Shown piece by piece: positions 7,164-21,233 of a DNA stretch of 64,000 nucleotides. Positions within the stretch are counted from its first letter, which is position 1, and each line of letters opens with the position of its first letter. The notes beneath the pieces were generated by a model. The model searched no databases and was not told the origin of the DNA. It worked only from the letters and a program-made list of their open reading frames with translations. Origin of the DNA: Alentia gelatinosa (lineage: Eukaryota > Annelida > Polychaeta > Phyllodocida > Polynoidae); NCBI GenBank assembly GCA_950022655.1, contig OX465589.1, forward strand, positions 32,217,970 to 32,281,969, given 5' to 3'. A program made the translations under genes and the position numbers.

Positions 7164-8920
7164 GGCCTACTTAATTGGTCGCTAGTTTATGCAGCGACCT
7201 TGATATTGACTGCACTTGTTACTGATAGATTGGCCATCAACCCCTGTCTGTGCTGAGCTCCTCACTCTCAGTCGGATAGATTGACGTGCCGTACCGTACG
7301 CAGAATTTAACTCAGTCGCCCAAATTATCATAGCCCAAGACATCTAAGGATGATACGTACCAAATGCGGATATTCACTTCCAGTTAGAATTCAGCCATGA
7401 GACTTTAACACCAGTTAGGGACACATATAACCTACGATCACCTAAAATATGAAGAAAATCGGCCAATTAGATCTAACGATATTCGTGTTTGAATCTGGTT
7501 GTATCAAATGCTGCTCTGGTGGCCAGTGTAGGCCTACTTAATTGGTCGCTAGTTTATGCAGCGACCTTGATATTGACTGCACTTGTTACTGATAGATTGG
7601 CCATCAACCCCTGTCTGTGCTGAGCTCCTCACTCTCAGTCGGATAGATTGACGTGCCGTACCGTACGCAGAATTTAACTGACTGTCGTCCAAATTATCAT
7701 AGCCCAAGACATCTGAGGATGATGCGTACCAAATGCGGAAATTCACTTCCCGTTGGAATATGGCCATGAAACTTTAACACCAGTTAGGGACACATATAAC
7801 CTACGATCACCTAAAATATGAAGAAATTCGGCCGCTTGGATCTAACGACATTCACGTTTGAATATGGTTGTATCAAATGCTGCTCTGGTGGCCAGTGTAC
7901 TGACGCTGGGTGACTATGATAAGAACTAACGTTTTAATTGACAGGTCCTGCCACCTGGTGTATTATGTGAAACCAGGTTCCTCACTACATTCATAACGCC
8001 CTTAACATGCCCTCTTCCTGTCAGACTCAGTGGTCTAGAGGTAGTGTCAGCAAGGGAAACCTATGGTTGAGAGTTCAATCCCCTTCCATGCAGAGCGGGT
8101 TTTTTTTCAAGAGTCATGGGTGAGACAGTTAGGCTGGGTGAGACAGACTCAGGCAGAGTGAGACAGACTCAGGCAGGGTGAGACAGACTCGGGAAGGGTG
8201 AGTTGAGACAGACTCAGGCAGGGTGAGACAGACTCTGGCAGGATGATGAGAGACAGACTCAGGCAGGGTATAAAAGACACGGGCAGGGCGAGATAGGCTT
8301 GGGCAGGGTGATGAGAAACAGACTTGGACAATGTGAGACAGACATGGGCAGGATAATGTGAGACAAACTGGGGCAGGGTGAGACAGAGTCAGGCAGGGTG
8401 AGACAGACTCAGGAAGGGTGAGGTGAGACAGAGTCAGGCAGGGTGAGACAGACTTGGGCAGGGTGATGAGAGACAGACTCAGGCAGGGTATGACAGACTT
8501 GGGTAGAGCGACATAGACTTGAGCAGAGTGATGAGAGACAGACTGGGGCAGGGTGAGACAGACTCACACAGGATGAGACAGACTCAGACAGGGTGAGACA
8601 AACTCGGGCAGGGTTAGGTAATACAGACTCAGGCAGGGTGAAACAGACTCGGTCAGGGTGAAGGGAGACAGACAGAGGGTGGGTATAACAGACATGGGCA
8701 GTTTCAGGTTAGACAGACTAGGGTAGGTCGAGACAGACTGGGGCAGGGTAAGTTGAGACAGACTGGGACAGGGTGAGAAAGACATGGGCAGGATAATGAG
8801 AGACAGACTGGGGCAGGGTTAGACAGAGTCAGGCAGGGTGAGACAGACTCGGGAAGGGTGAGACAATCTCGGGCAGGGTGATGAGAGACAGACTCAGGGA
8901 GGGTATGACAGACTCGGGCA
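7164..8920. repeat. Unit U5 (2-bp deletion in A, converted B)
   Basis: 1,757 bp. A reads ctcagtcgccc (from 7311) where others read ctcactgtcgccc, which also breaks the minus-strand frame. B (from 7531) has the converted centre with aacccctg. tRNA-like segment 8024-8107. Minisatellite (from 8118) has gagacaaactc and gagggtggg, both shared with U22. Confidence 0.97.
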
Positions 8921-10679
8921 GGCCTACTTAATTGGTCGCTAGTTTATGCAGCGACCTTGAAATTGACTGCAATTGTTACTGATAGATTGGCCATCAACCC
9001 CTGTCTGTGCTGAGCTCCTCACTCTCAGTCGGATAGATTGACGTGCCGTACCGTACGCAGAATTTAACTCACTGTCGCCCAAATTATCATAGCCCAAGAC
9101 ATCTAAGGATGATACGTACCAAATGCGGAAATTCACTTCCAGTTAGAATTCAGCCATGAGACTTTAACACCAGTTAGGGACACATATAACCTACGATCAC
9201 CTAAAATATGAAGAAAATCGGCCAATTAGATCTAACGATATTCGTGTTTGAATCTGGTTGTAACAAATGCTGCTCTGGTGGCCAGTGTAGGCCTACTTAA
9301 TTGGTCGCTAGTTTATGCAGCGACCTTGATATTGACTGCACTTGTTACTGATAGATTGGCCATCAACCCCTGTCTGTGCTGAGCTCCTCACTCTCAGTCG
9401 AATAGATTGATGGGCCTTACCTTACGCAGAATTTAACTGACTGTCGTCCAAATTATCATAGCCCAAGACATCTGAGGATGATGCGTACCAAATGCGGAAA
9501 TTCACTTCCCGTTGGAATATGGCCATGAAACTTTAACACCAGTTAGGGACACATATAACCTACGATCACCTAAAATATGAAGAAAATCGGCCGCTTGGAT
9601 CTAACGACATTCACGTTTGAATATGGTTGTATCAAATGCTGCTCTGGTGGCCAGTGTACTGACGCTGGGTGACTATGATAAGAACTAACGTTTTAATTGA
9701 CAGGTCCTGCCACCTGGTGTATTATGTGAAACCAGGTTCCTCACTACATTCATAACGCCCTTAACATGCCCTCTTCCTGTCAGACTCAGTGGTCTAGAGG
9801 TAGTGTCAGCAAGGGAAACCTATGGTTGAGAGTTCAATCCCCTTCCATGCAGAGCGGGTTTTTTTTCAAGAGTCATGGGTGAGACAGTTAGGCTGGGTGA
9901 GACAGACTCAGGCAGAGTGAGACAGACTCAGGCAGGGTGAGACAGACTCGGGAAGGGTGAGTTGAGACAGACTCAGGCAGGGTGAGACAGACTCTGGCAG
10001 GATGATGAGAGACAGACTCAGGCAGGGTATAAAAGACACGGGCAGGGCGAGATAGGCTTGGGCAGGGTGATGAGAAACAGACTTGGACAATGTGAGACAG
10101 ACATGGGCAGGATAATGTGAGACAAACTGGGGCAGGGTGAGACAGAGTCAGGCAGGGTGAGACAGACTCAGGAAGGGTGAGGTGAGACAGAGTCAGGCAG
10201 GGTGAGACAGACTTGGGCAGGGTGATGAGAGACAGACTCAGGCAGGGTATGACAGACTTGGGTAGAGCGACATAGACTTGAGCAGAGTGATGAGAGACAG
10301 ACTGGGGCAGGGTGAGACAGACTCACACAGGATGAGACAGACTCAGACAGGGTGAGACAGACTCGGGCAGGGTTAGGTAATACAGACTCAGGCAGGGTGA
10401 AACAGACTCGGTCAGGGTGAAGGGAGACAGACAGAGGGAGGGTATAACAGACATGGGCAGTTTCAGGTTAGACAGACTAGGGTAGGTCGAGACAGACTGG
10501 GGCAGGGTAAGTTGAGACAGACTGGGACAGGGTGAGAAAGACATGGGCAGGATAATGAGAGACAGACTGGGGCAGGGTTAGACAGAGTCAGGCAGGGTGA
10601 GACAGACTCGGGAAGGGTGAGACAATCTCGGGCAGGGTGATGAGAGACAGACTCAGGGAGGGTATGACAGACTCGGGCA
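8921..10679. repeat. Unit U6 (N-type with B-like ggaaattc)
   Basis: A is N-type but has ggaaattcacttccag, the base found in B at that site. B from 9290 is unconverted. tRNA-like segment 9783-9866. Minisatellite from 9877. Partner is U23. Confidence 0.97.
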
Positions 10680-12438
10680 GGCCTACTTAATTGGTCGCTA
10701 GTTTATGCAGCGACCTTGATATTGACTGCACTTGTTACTGATAGATTGGCCATCAACCCCTGTCTGTGCTGAGCTCCTCACTCTCAGTCGGATAGATTGA
10801 CGTGCCGTACCGTACGCAGAATTTAACTCACTGTCGCCCAAATTATCATAGCCCAAGACATCTAAGGATGATACATACCAAATGCGGATATTCACTTCCA
10901 GTTAGAATTCAGCCATGAGACTTTAACACCAGTTAGGGACACATATAACCTACGATCACCTAAAATATGAAGAAAATCGGCCAATTAGATCTAACGATAT
11001 TCGTGTTTGAATCTGGTGCTATCAAATGCTGCTCTGGTGGCCAGTGTAGGCCTACTTAATTGGTCGCTAGTTTATGCAGCGACCTTGATATTGACTGCAC
11101 TTGTTACTGATAGATTGGCCATCAACCCCTGTCTGTGCTGAGCTCCTCACTCTCAGTCGAATAGATTGATGGGCCTTACCTTACGCAGAATTTAACTGAC
11201 TGTCGTCCAAATTATCATAGCCCAAGACATCTGAGGATGATGCGTACCAAATGCGGAAATTCACTTCCCGTTGGAATATGGCCATGAAACTTTAACACCA
11301 GTTAGGGACACATATAACCTACGATCACCTAAAATATGAAGAAAATCGGCCGCTTGGATCTAACGACATTCACGTTTGAATATGGTTGTATCAAATGCTG
11401 CTGTGGTGGCCAGTGTACTGACGCTGGGTGACTATGATAAGAACTAACGTTTTAATTGACAGGTCCTGCCACCTGGTGTATTATGTGAAACCAGGTTCCT
11501 CACTACATTCATAACGCCCTTAACATGCCCTCTTCCTGTCAGACTCAGTGGTCTAGAGGCAGTGTCAGCAAGGGAAACCTATGGTTGAGAATTCAATCCC
11601 CTTCAATGCAGAGCGGGTTTTTTTTCAAGAGTCATGGGTGAGACAGTTAGGCTGGGTGAGACAGACTCAGGCAGAGTGAGACAGACTCAGGCAGGGTGAG
11701 ACAGACTCGGGAAGGGTGAGTTGAGACAGACTCAGGCAGGGTGAGACAGACTCTGGCAGGATGATGAGAGACAGACTCAGGCAGGGTATAAAAGACACGG
11801 GCAGGGCGAGATAGGCTTGGGCAGGGTGATGAGAAACAGACTTGGACAATGTGAGACAGACATGGGCAGGATAATGTGAGACAAACTGGGGCAGGGTGAG
11901 ACAGAGTCAGGCAGGGTGAGACAGACTCAGGAAGGGTGAGGTGAGACAGAGTCAGGCAGGGTGAGACAGACTTGGGCAGGGTGATGAGAGACAGACTCAG
12001 GCAGGGTATGACAGACTTGGGTAGAGCGACATAGACTTGAGCAGAGTGATGAGAGACAGACTGGGGCAGGGTGAGACAGACTCACACAGGATGAGACAGA
12101 CTCAGACAGGGTGAGACAGACTCGGGCAGGGTTAGGTAATACAGACTCAGGCAGGGTGAAACAGACTCGGTCAGGGTGAAGGGAGACAGACAGAGGGAGG
12201 GTATAACAGACATGGGCAGTTTCAGGTTAGACAGACTAGGGTAGGTCGAGACAGACTGGGGCAGGGTAAGTTGAGACAGACTGGGACAGGGTGAGAAAGA
12301 CATGGGCAGGATAATGAGAGACAGACTGGGGCAGGGTTAGACAGAGTCAGGCAGGGTGAGACAGACTCGGGAAGGGTGAGACAATCTCGGGCAGGGTGAT
12401 GAGAGACAGACTCAGGGAGGGTATGACAGACTCGGGCA
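10680..12438. repeat. Unit U7 (first member of a two-unit repeat)
   Basis: A has gatacatacc and ggtgctatc. B from 11049 has gctgtggtgg. The tRNA-like segment (11542-11625) has the alternative states gaggcagtg, gagaattc and ttcaatgcag, which weaken the B-box. Minisatellite from 11636. Partner is U24. Confidence 0.97.
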
Positions 12439-14197
12439 GGCCTACTTAATTGGTCGCTAGTTTATGCAGCGACCTTGATATTGACTGCACTTGTTACTGA
12501 TAGATTGGCCATCAACCCCTGTCTGTGCTGAGCTCCTCACTCTCAGTCGGATAGATTGACGTGCCGTACCGTACGCAGAATTTAACTCACTGTCGCCCAA
12601 ATTATCATAGCCCAAGACATCTAAGGATGATACGTACCAAATGCGGAAATTCACTTCCAGTTAGAATTCAGCCATGAGACTTTAACACCAGTTAGGGACA
12701 CATATAACCTACGATCACCTAAAATATGAAGAAAATCGGCCAATTAGATCTAACGATATTCGTGTTTGAATCTGGTTGTATCAAATGCTGCTCTGGTGGC
12801 CAGTGTAGGCCTACTTAATTGGTCGCTAGTTTATGCAGCGACCTTGATATTGACTGCACTTGTTACTGATAGATTGGCCATCAACCCCTGTCTGTGCTGA
12901 GCTCCTCACTCTCAGTCGAATAGATTGATGGGCCTTACCTTACGCAGAATTTAACTGACTGTCGTCCAAATTATCATAGCCCAAGACATCTGAGGATGAT
13001 GCGTACCAAATGCGGAAATTCACTTCCCGTTGGAATATGGCCATGAAACTTTAACACCAGTTAGGGACACATATAACCTACGATCACCTAAAATATGAAG
13101 AAAATCGGCCGCTTGGATCTAACGACATTCACGTTTGAATATGGTTGTATCAAATGCTGCTCTGGTGGCCAGTGTACTGACGCTGGGTGACTATGATAAG
13201 AACTAACGTTTTAATTGACAGGTCCTGCCACCTGGTGTATTATGTGAAACCAGGTTCCTCACTACATTCATAACGCCCTTAACATGCCCTCTTCCTGTCA
13301 GACTCAGTGGTCTAGAGGTAGTGTCAGCAAGGGAAACCTATGGTTGAGAGTTCAATCCCCTTCCATGCAGAGCGGGTTTTTTTTCAAGAGTCATGGGTGA
13401 GACAGTTAGGCTGGGTGAGACAGACTCAGGCAGAGTGAGACAGACTCAGGCAGGGTGAGACAGACTCGGGAAGGGTGAGTTGAGACAGACTCAGGCAGGG
13501 TGAGACAGACTCTGGCAGGATGATGAGAGACAGACTCAGGCAGGGTATAAAAGACACGGGCAGGGCGAGATAGGCTTGGGCAGGGTGATGAGAAACAGAC
13601 TTGGACAATGTGAGACAGACATGGGCAGGATAATGTGAGACAAACTGGGGCAGGGTGAGACAGAGTCAGGCAGGGTGAGACAGACTCAGGAAGGGTGAGG
13701 TGAGACAGAGTCAGGCAGGGTGAGACAGACTTGGGCAGGGTGATGAGAGACAGACTCAGGCAGGGTATGACAGACTTGGGTAGAGCGACATAGACTTGAG
13801 CAGAGTGATGAGAGACAGACTGGGGCAGGGTGAGACAGACTCACACAGGATGAGACAGACTCAGACAGGGTGAGACAGACTCGGGCAGGGTTAGGTAATA
13901 CAGACTCAGGCAGGGTGAAACAGACTCGGTCAGGGTGAAGGGAGACAGACAGAGGGAGGGTATAACAGACATGGGCAGTTTCAGGTTAGACAGACTAGGG
14001 TAGGTCGAGACAGACTGGGGCAGGGTAAGTTGAGACAGACTGGGACAGGGTGAGAAAGACATGGGCAGGATAATGAGAGACAGACTGGGGCAGGGTTAGA
14101 CAGAGTCAGGCAGGGTGAGACAGACTCGGGAAGGGTGAGACAATCTCGGGCAGGGTGATGAGAGACAGACTCAGGGAGGGTATGACAGACTCGGGCA
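12439..14197. repeat. Unit U8 (second member of a two-unit repeat)
   Basis: A has ggaaattcacttccag and ggttgtatc. B from 12808 is unconverted. tRNA-like segment 13301-13384 is standard with T8. Minisatellite from 13395. Partner is U25. Confidence 0.97.
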
Positions 14198-15956
14198 GGC
14201 CTACTTAATTGGTCGCTAGTTTATGCAGCGACCTTGATATTGACTGCACTTGTTACTGATAGATTGGCCATCAACCCCTGTCTGTGCTGAGCTCCTCACT
14301 CTCAGTCGGATAGATTGACGTGCCGTACCGTACGCAGAATTTAACTCACTGTCGCCCAAATTATCATAGCCCAAGACATCTAAGGATGATACGTACCAAA
14401 TGCGGATATTCACTTCCAGTTAGAATTCAGCCATGAGACTTTAACACCAGTTAGGGACACATATAACCTACGATCACCTAAAATATGAAGAAAATCGGCC
14501 AATTAGATCTAACGATATTCGTGTTTGAATCTGGTGCTATCAAATGCTGCTCTGGTGGCCAGTGTAGGCCTACTTAATTGGTCGCTAGTTTATGCAGCGA
14601 CCTTGATATTGACTGCACTTGTTACTGATAGATTGGCCATCAACCCCTGTCTGTGCTGAGCTCCTCACTCTCAGTCGAATAGATTGATGGGCCTTACCTT
14701 ACGCAGAATTTAACTGACTGTCGTCCAAATTATCATAGCCCAAGACATCTGAGGATGATGCGTACCAAATGCGGAAATTCACTTCCCGTTGGAATATGGC
14801 CATGAAACTTTAACACCAGTTAGGGACACATATAACCTACGATCACCTAAAATATGAAGAAAATCGGCCGCTTGGATCTAACGACATTCACGTTTGAATA
14901 TGGTTGTATCAAATGCTGCTGTGGTGGCCAGTGTACTGACGCTGGGTGACTATGATAAGAACTAACGTTTTAATTGACAGGTCCTGCCACCTGGTGTATT
15001 ATGTGAAACCAGGTTCCTCACTACATTCATAACGCCCTTAACATGCCCTCTTCCTGTCAGACTCAGTGGTCTAGAGGCAGTGTCAGCAAGGGAAATCTAT
15101 GGTTGAGAATTCAATCCCCTTCAATGCAGAGCGGGTTTTTTTTCAAGAGTCATGGGTGAGACAGTTAGGCTGGGTGAGACAGACTCAGGCAGAGTGAGAC
15201 AGACTCAGGCAGGGTGAGACAGACTCGGGAAGGGTGAGTTGAGACAGACTCAGGCAGGGTGAGACAGACTCTGGCAGGATGATGAGAGACAGACTCAGGC
15301 AGGGTATAAAAGACACGGGCAGGGCGAGATAGGCTTGGGCAGGGTGATGAGAAACAGACTTGGACAATGTGAGACAGACATGGGCAGGATAATGTGAGAC
15401 AAACTGGGGCAGGGTGAGACAGAGTCAGGCAGGGTGAGACAGACTCAGGAAGGGTGAGGTGAGACAGAGTCAGGCAGGGTGAGACAGACTTGGGCAGGGT
15501 GATGAGAGACAGACTCAGGCAGGGTATGACAGACTTGGGTAGAGCGACATAGACTTGAGCAGAGTGATGAGAGACAGACTGGGGCAGGGTGAGACAGACT
15601 CACACAGGATGAGACAGACTCAGACAGGGTGAGACAGACTCGGGCAGGGTTAGGTAATACAGACTCAGGCAGGGTGAAACAGACTCGGTCAGGGTGAAGG
15701 GAGACAGACAGAGGGAGGGTATAACAGACATGGGCAGTTTCAGGTTAGACAGACTAGGGTAGGTCGAGACAGACTGGGGCAGGGTAAGTTGAGACAGACT
15801 GGGACAGGGTGAGAAAGACATGGGCAGGATAATGAGAGACAGACTGGGGCAGGGTTAGACAGAGTCAGGCAGGGTGAGACAGACTCGGGAAGGGTGAGAC
15901 AATCTCGGGCAGGGTGATGAGAGACAGACTCAGGGAGGGTATGACAGACTCGGGCA
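14198..15956. repeat. Unit U9 (first member of a two-unit repeat)
   Basis: A has ggtgctatc. B from 14567 has gctgtggtgg. The tRNA-like segment (15060-15143) has gaggcagtg, gagaattc and ttcaatgcag plus ggaaatctatgg. Minisatellite from 15154. Partner is U26. Confidence 0.97.
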
Positions 15957-17715
15957 GGCCTACTTAATTGGTCGCTAGTTTATGCAGCGACCTTGATATT
16001 GACTGCACTTGTTACTGATAGATTGGCCATCAACCCCTGTCTGTGCTGAGCTCCTCACTCTCAGTCGGATAGATTGACGTGCCGTACCGTACGCAGAATT
16101 TAACTCACTGTCGCCCAAATTATCATAGCCCAAGACATCTAAGGATGATACGTACCAAATGCGGAAATTCACTTCCAGTTAGAATTCAGCCATGAGACTT
16201 TAACACCAGTTAGGGACACATATAACCTACGATCACCTAAAATATGAAGAAAATCGGCCAATTAGATCTAACGATATTCGTGTTTGAATCTGGTTGTATC
16301 AAATGCTGCTCTGGTGGCCAGTGTAGGCCTACTTAATTGGTCGCTAGTTTATGCAGCGACCTTGATATTGACTGCACTTGTTACTGATAGATTGGCCATC
16401 AACCCCTGCCTGTGCTGAGCTCCTCACTCTCAGTCGAATAGATTGATGGGCCTTACCTTACGCAGAATTTAACTGACTGTCGTCCAAATTATCATAGCCC
16501 AAGACATCTGAGGATGATGCGTACCAAATGCGGAAATTCACTTCCCGTTGGAATATGGCCATGAAACTTTAACACCAGTTAGGGACACATATAACCTACG
16601 ATCACCTAAAATATGAAGAAATTCGGCCGCTTGGATCTAACGACATTCACGTTTGAATATGGTTGTATCAAATGCTGCTCTGGTGGCCAGTGTACTGACG
16701 CTGGGTGACTATGATAAGAACTAACGTTTTAATTGACAGGTCCTGCCACCTGGTGTATTATGTGAAACCAGGTTCCTCACTACATTCATAACGCCCTTAA
16801 CATGCCCTCTTCCTGTCAGACTCAGTGGTCTAGAGGTAGTGTCAGCAAGGGAAACCTATGGTTGAGAGTTCAATCCCCTTCCATGCAGAGCGGGTTTTTT
16901 TTCAAGAGTCATGGGTGAGACAGTTAGGCTGGGTGAGACAGACTCAGGCAGAGTGAGACAGACTCAGGCAGGGTGAGACAGACTCGGGAAGGGTGAGTTG
17001 AGACAGACTCAGGCAGGGTGAGACAGACTCTGGCAGGATGATGAGAGACAGACTCAGGCAGGGTATAAAAGACACGGGCAGGGCGAGATAGGCTTGGGCA
17101 GGGTGATGAGAAACAGACTTGGACAATGTGAGACAGACATGGGCAGGATAATGTGAGACAAACTGGGGCAGGGTGAGACAGAGTCAGGCAGGGTGAGACA
17201 GACTCAGGAAGGGTGAGGTGAGACAGAGTCAGGCAGGGTGAGACAGACTTGGGCAGGGTGATGAGAGACAGACTCAGGCAGGGTATGACAGACTTGGGTA
17301 GAGCGACATAGACTTGAGCAGAGTGATGAGAGACAGACTGGGGCAGGGTGAGACAGACTCACACAGGATGAGACAGACTCAGACAGGGTGAGACAGACTC
17401 GGGCAGGGTTAGGTAATACAGACTCAGGCAGGGTGAAACAGACTCGGTCAGGGTGAAGGGAGACAGACAGAGGGAGGGTATAACAGACATGGGCAGTTTC
17501 AGGTTAGACAGACTAGGGTAGGTCGAGACAGACTGGGGCAGGGTAAGTTGAGACAGACTGGGACAGGGTGAGAAAGACATGGGCAGGATAATGAGAGACA
17601 GACTGGGGCAGGGTTAGACAGAGTCAGGCAGGGTGAGACAGACTCGGGAAGGGTGAGACAATCTCGGGCAGGGTGATGAGAGACAGACTCAGGGAGGGTA
17701 TGACAGACTCGGGCA
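15957..17715. repeat. Unit U10 (second member of a two-unit repeat)
   Basis: A has ggaaattcacttccag. B (from 16326) has cccctgcctg and gaaattcgg, shared with U27. tRNA-like segment 16819-16902. Minisatellite from 16913. Confidence 0.97.
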
Positions 17716-19474
17716 GGCCTACTTAATTGGTCGCTAGTTTATGCAGCGACCTTGATATTGACTGCACTTGTTACTGATAGATTGGCCATCAACCCCTGTC
17801 TGTGCTGAGCTCCTCACTCTCAGTCGGATAGATTGACGTGCCGTACCGTACGCAGAATTTAACTCACTGTCGCCCAAATTATCATAGCCCAAGACATCTA
17901 AGGATGATACGTACCAAATGCGGATATTCACTTCCAGTTAGAATTCAGCCATGAGACTTTAACACCAGTTAGGGACACATATAACCTACGATCACCTAAA
18001 ATATGAAGAAAATCGGCCAATTAGATCTAACGATATTCGTGTTTGAATCTGGTTGTATCAAATGCTGCTCTGGTGGCCAGTGTAGGCCTACTTAATTGGT
18101 CGCTAGTTTATGCAGCGACCTTGATATTGACTGCACTTGTTACTGATAGATTGGCCATCAACCCCTGTCTGTGCTGAGCTCCTCACTCTCAGTCGAATAG
18201 ATTGATGGGCCTTACCTTACGCAGAATTTAACTGACTGTCGTCCAAATTATCATAGCCCAAGACATCTGAGGATGATGCGTACCAAATGCGGAAATTCAC
18301 TTCCCGTTGGAATATGGCCATGAAACTTTAACACTAGTTAGGGACACATATAACCTACGATCACCTAAAATATGAAGAAAATCGGCCGCTTGGATCTAAC
18401 GACATTCACGTTTTAATATGGTTGTATCAAATGCTGCTGTGGTGGCCAGTGTACTGACGCTGGGTGACTATGATAAGAACTAACGTTTTAATTGACAGGT
18501 CCTGCCACCTGGTGTATTATGTGAAACCAGGTTCCTCACTACATTCATAACGCCCTTAACATGCCCTCTTCCTGTCAGACTCAGTGGTCTAGAGGTAGTG
18601 TCAGCAAGGGAAACCTATGGTTGAGAGTTCAATCCCCTTCCATGCAGAGCGGTTTTTTTTTCAAGAGTCATGGGTGAGACAGTTAGGCTGGGTGAGACAG
18701 ACTCAGGCAGAGTGAGACAGACTCAGGCAGGGTGAGACAGACTCGGGAAGGGTGAGTTGAGACAGACTCAGGCAGGGTGAGACAGACTCTGGCAGGATGA
18801 TGAGAGACAGACTCAGGCAGGGTATAAAAGACACGGGCAGGGCGAGATAGGCTTGGGCAGGGTGATGAGAAACAGACTTGGACAATGTGAGACAGACATG
18901 GGCAGGATAATGTGAGACAAACTGGGGCAGGGTGAGACAGAGTCAGGCAGGGTGAGACAGACTCAGGAAGGGTGAGGTGAGACAGAGTCAGGCAGGGTGA
19001 GACAGACTTGGGCAGGGTGATGAGAGACAGACTCAGGCAGGGTATGACAGACTTGGGTAGAGCGACATAGACTTGAGCAGAGTGATGAGAGACAGACTGG
19101 GGCAGGGTGAGACAGACTCACACAGGATGAGACAGACTCAGACAGGGTGAGACAGACTCGGGCAGGGTTAGGTAATACAGACTCAGGCAGGGTGAAACAG
19201 ACTCGGTCAGGGTGAAGGGAGACAGACAGAGGGAGGGTATAACAGACATGGGCAGTTTCAGGTTAGACAGACTAGGGTAGGTCGAGACAGACTGGGGCAG
19301 GGTAAGTTGAGACAGACTGGGACAGGGTGAGAAAGACATGGGCAGGATAATGAGAGACAGACTGGGGCAGGGTTAGACAGAGTCAGGCAGGGTGAGACAG
19401 ACTCGGGAAGGGTGAGACAATCTCGGGCAGGGTGATGAGAGACAGACTCAGGGAGGGTATGACAGACTCGAACA
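17716..19474. repeat. Unit U11
   Basis: A has ggttgtatc, where U28, at the same place in the 17-kb duplication, has ggtgctatc. B (from 18085) has cactagtt, cgttttaat and gctgtggtgg. tRNA-like segment 18578-18661 has T9. Minisatellite from 18672. Partner is U31. Confidence 0.97.
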
Positions 19475-21233
19475 GGCCTACTTAATTGGTCGCTAGTTTA
19501 TGCAGCGACCTTGATATTGACTGCACTTGTTACTGATAGATTGGCCATCAACCCCTGTCTGTGCTGAGCTCCTCACTTTCAGTCGGATAGATTGACGTGC
19601 CGTACCGTACGCAGAATTTAACTCACTGTCTCCCAAATTATCATAGCCCAAGACATCTAAGGATGATACGTACCAAATGCGGATATTCACTTCCAGTTAG
19701 AATTCAGCCATGAGACTTTAACACCAGTTAGGGACACATATAACCTACGATCACCTAAAATATGAAGAAAATCGGCCAATTAGATCTAACGATATTCGTG
19801 TTTGAATCTGGTGCTATCAAATGCTGCTCTGGTGGCCAGTGTAGGCCTACTTAATTGGTCGCTAGTTTATGCAGCGACCTTGATATTGACTGCACTTGTT
19901 ACTGATAGATTGGCCATCAATCCCTGTCTGTGCTGAGCTCCTCACTCTCAGTCGGATAGATTGACGTGCCGTACCGTACGCAGAATTTAACTGACTGTCG
20001 TCCAAATTATCATAGCCCAAGACATCTGAGGATGATGCGTACCAAATGCGGAAATTCACTTCCCGTTGGAATATGGCCATGAAACTTTAACACCAGTTAG
20101 GGACACATATAACCTACGATCACCTAAAATATGAAGAAAATCGGCCGCTTGGATCTAACGACATTCACGTTTGAATATGGTTGTATCAAATGCTGCTCTG
20201 GTGGCCAGTGTACTGACGCTGGGTGACTATGATAAGAACTAACGTTTTAATTGACAGGTCCTGCCACCTGGTGTATTATGTGAAACCAGGTTCCTCACTA
20301 CATTCATAACGCCCTTAACATGCCCTCTTCCTGTCAGACTCAGTGGTCTAGAGGTAGTGTCAGCAAGGGAAACCTATGGTTGAGAGTTCAATCCCCTTCC
20401 ATGCAGAGCGGGTTTTTTTTCAAGAGTCATGGGTGAGACAGTTAGGCTGGGTGAGACAGACTCAGGCAGAGTGAGACAGACTCAGGCAGGGTGAGACAGA
20501 CTCGGGAAGGGTGAGTTGAGACAGACTCAGGCAGGGTGAGACAGACTCTGGCAGGATGATGAGAGACAGACTCAGGCAGGGTATAAAAGACACGGGCAGG
20601 GCGAGATAGGCTTGGGCAGGGTGATGAGAAACAGACTTGGACAATGTGAGACAGACATGGGCAGGATAATGTGAGACAAACTGGGGCAGGGTGAGACAGA
20701 GTCAGGCAGGGTGAGACAGACTCAGGAAGGGTGAGGTGAGACAGAGTCAGGCAGGGTGAGACAGACTTGGGCAGGGTGATGAGAGACAGACTCAGGCAGG
20801 GTATGACAGACTTGGGTAGAGCGACATAGACTTGAGCAGAGTGATGAGAGACAGACTGGGGCAGGGTGAGACAGACTCACACAGGATGAGACAGACTCAG
20901 ACAGGGTGAGACAGACTCGGGCAGGGTTAGGTAATACAGACTCAGGCAGGGTGAAACAGACTCGGTCAGGGTGAAGGGAGACAGACAGAGGGAGGGTATA
21001 ACAGACATGGGCAGTTTCAGGTTAGACAGACTAGGGTAGGTCGAGACAGACTGGGGCAGGGTAAGTTGAGACAGACTGGGACAGGGTGAGAAAGACATGG
21101 GCAGGATAATGAGAGACAGACTGGGGCAGGGTTAGACAGAGTCAGGCAGGGTGAGACAGACTCGGGAAGGGTGAGACAATCTCGGGCAGGGTGATGAGAG
21201 ACAGACTCAGGGAGGGTATGACAGACTCGAACA
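19475..21233. repeat. Unit U12 (K-type, converted B)
   Basis: Preceded by cgaacagg. A has cactttcag, ggtgctatc and a private actgtctccc. B (from 19844) is converted with aatccctg and gaaaatcgg. tRNA-like segment 20337-20420. Minisatellite from 20431. Partner is U32. Confidence 0.97.

Larger units (their letters stand above)
1033..18053 (+). repeat. Left copy of the ~17-kb multi-unit duplication
   Basis: Runs from within U1's tRNA-like segment through U2-U10 into monomer A of U11. It shares rare private bases, in the same order, with 30932-47732. U2/U19: agcgacttt and cggtgaggg. U4/U21: cctacaatcacc. U5/U22: 2-bp deletion, gagacaaactc, gggtggg. U7/U24: gatacatacc. U9/U26: ggaaatctatgg. U10/U27: cccctgcctg. 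Mismatching bases at 1032 (G versus T at 30931) and 18054 (T versus G at 47733) bound it. Confidence 0.9.
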
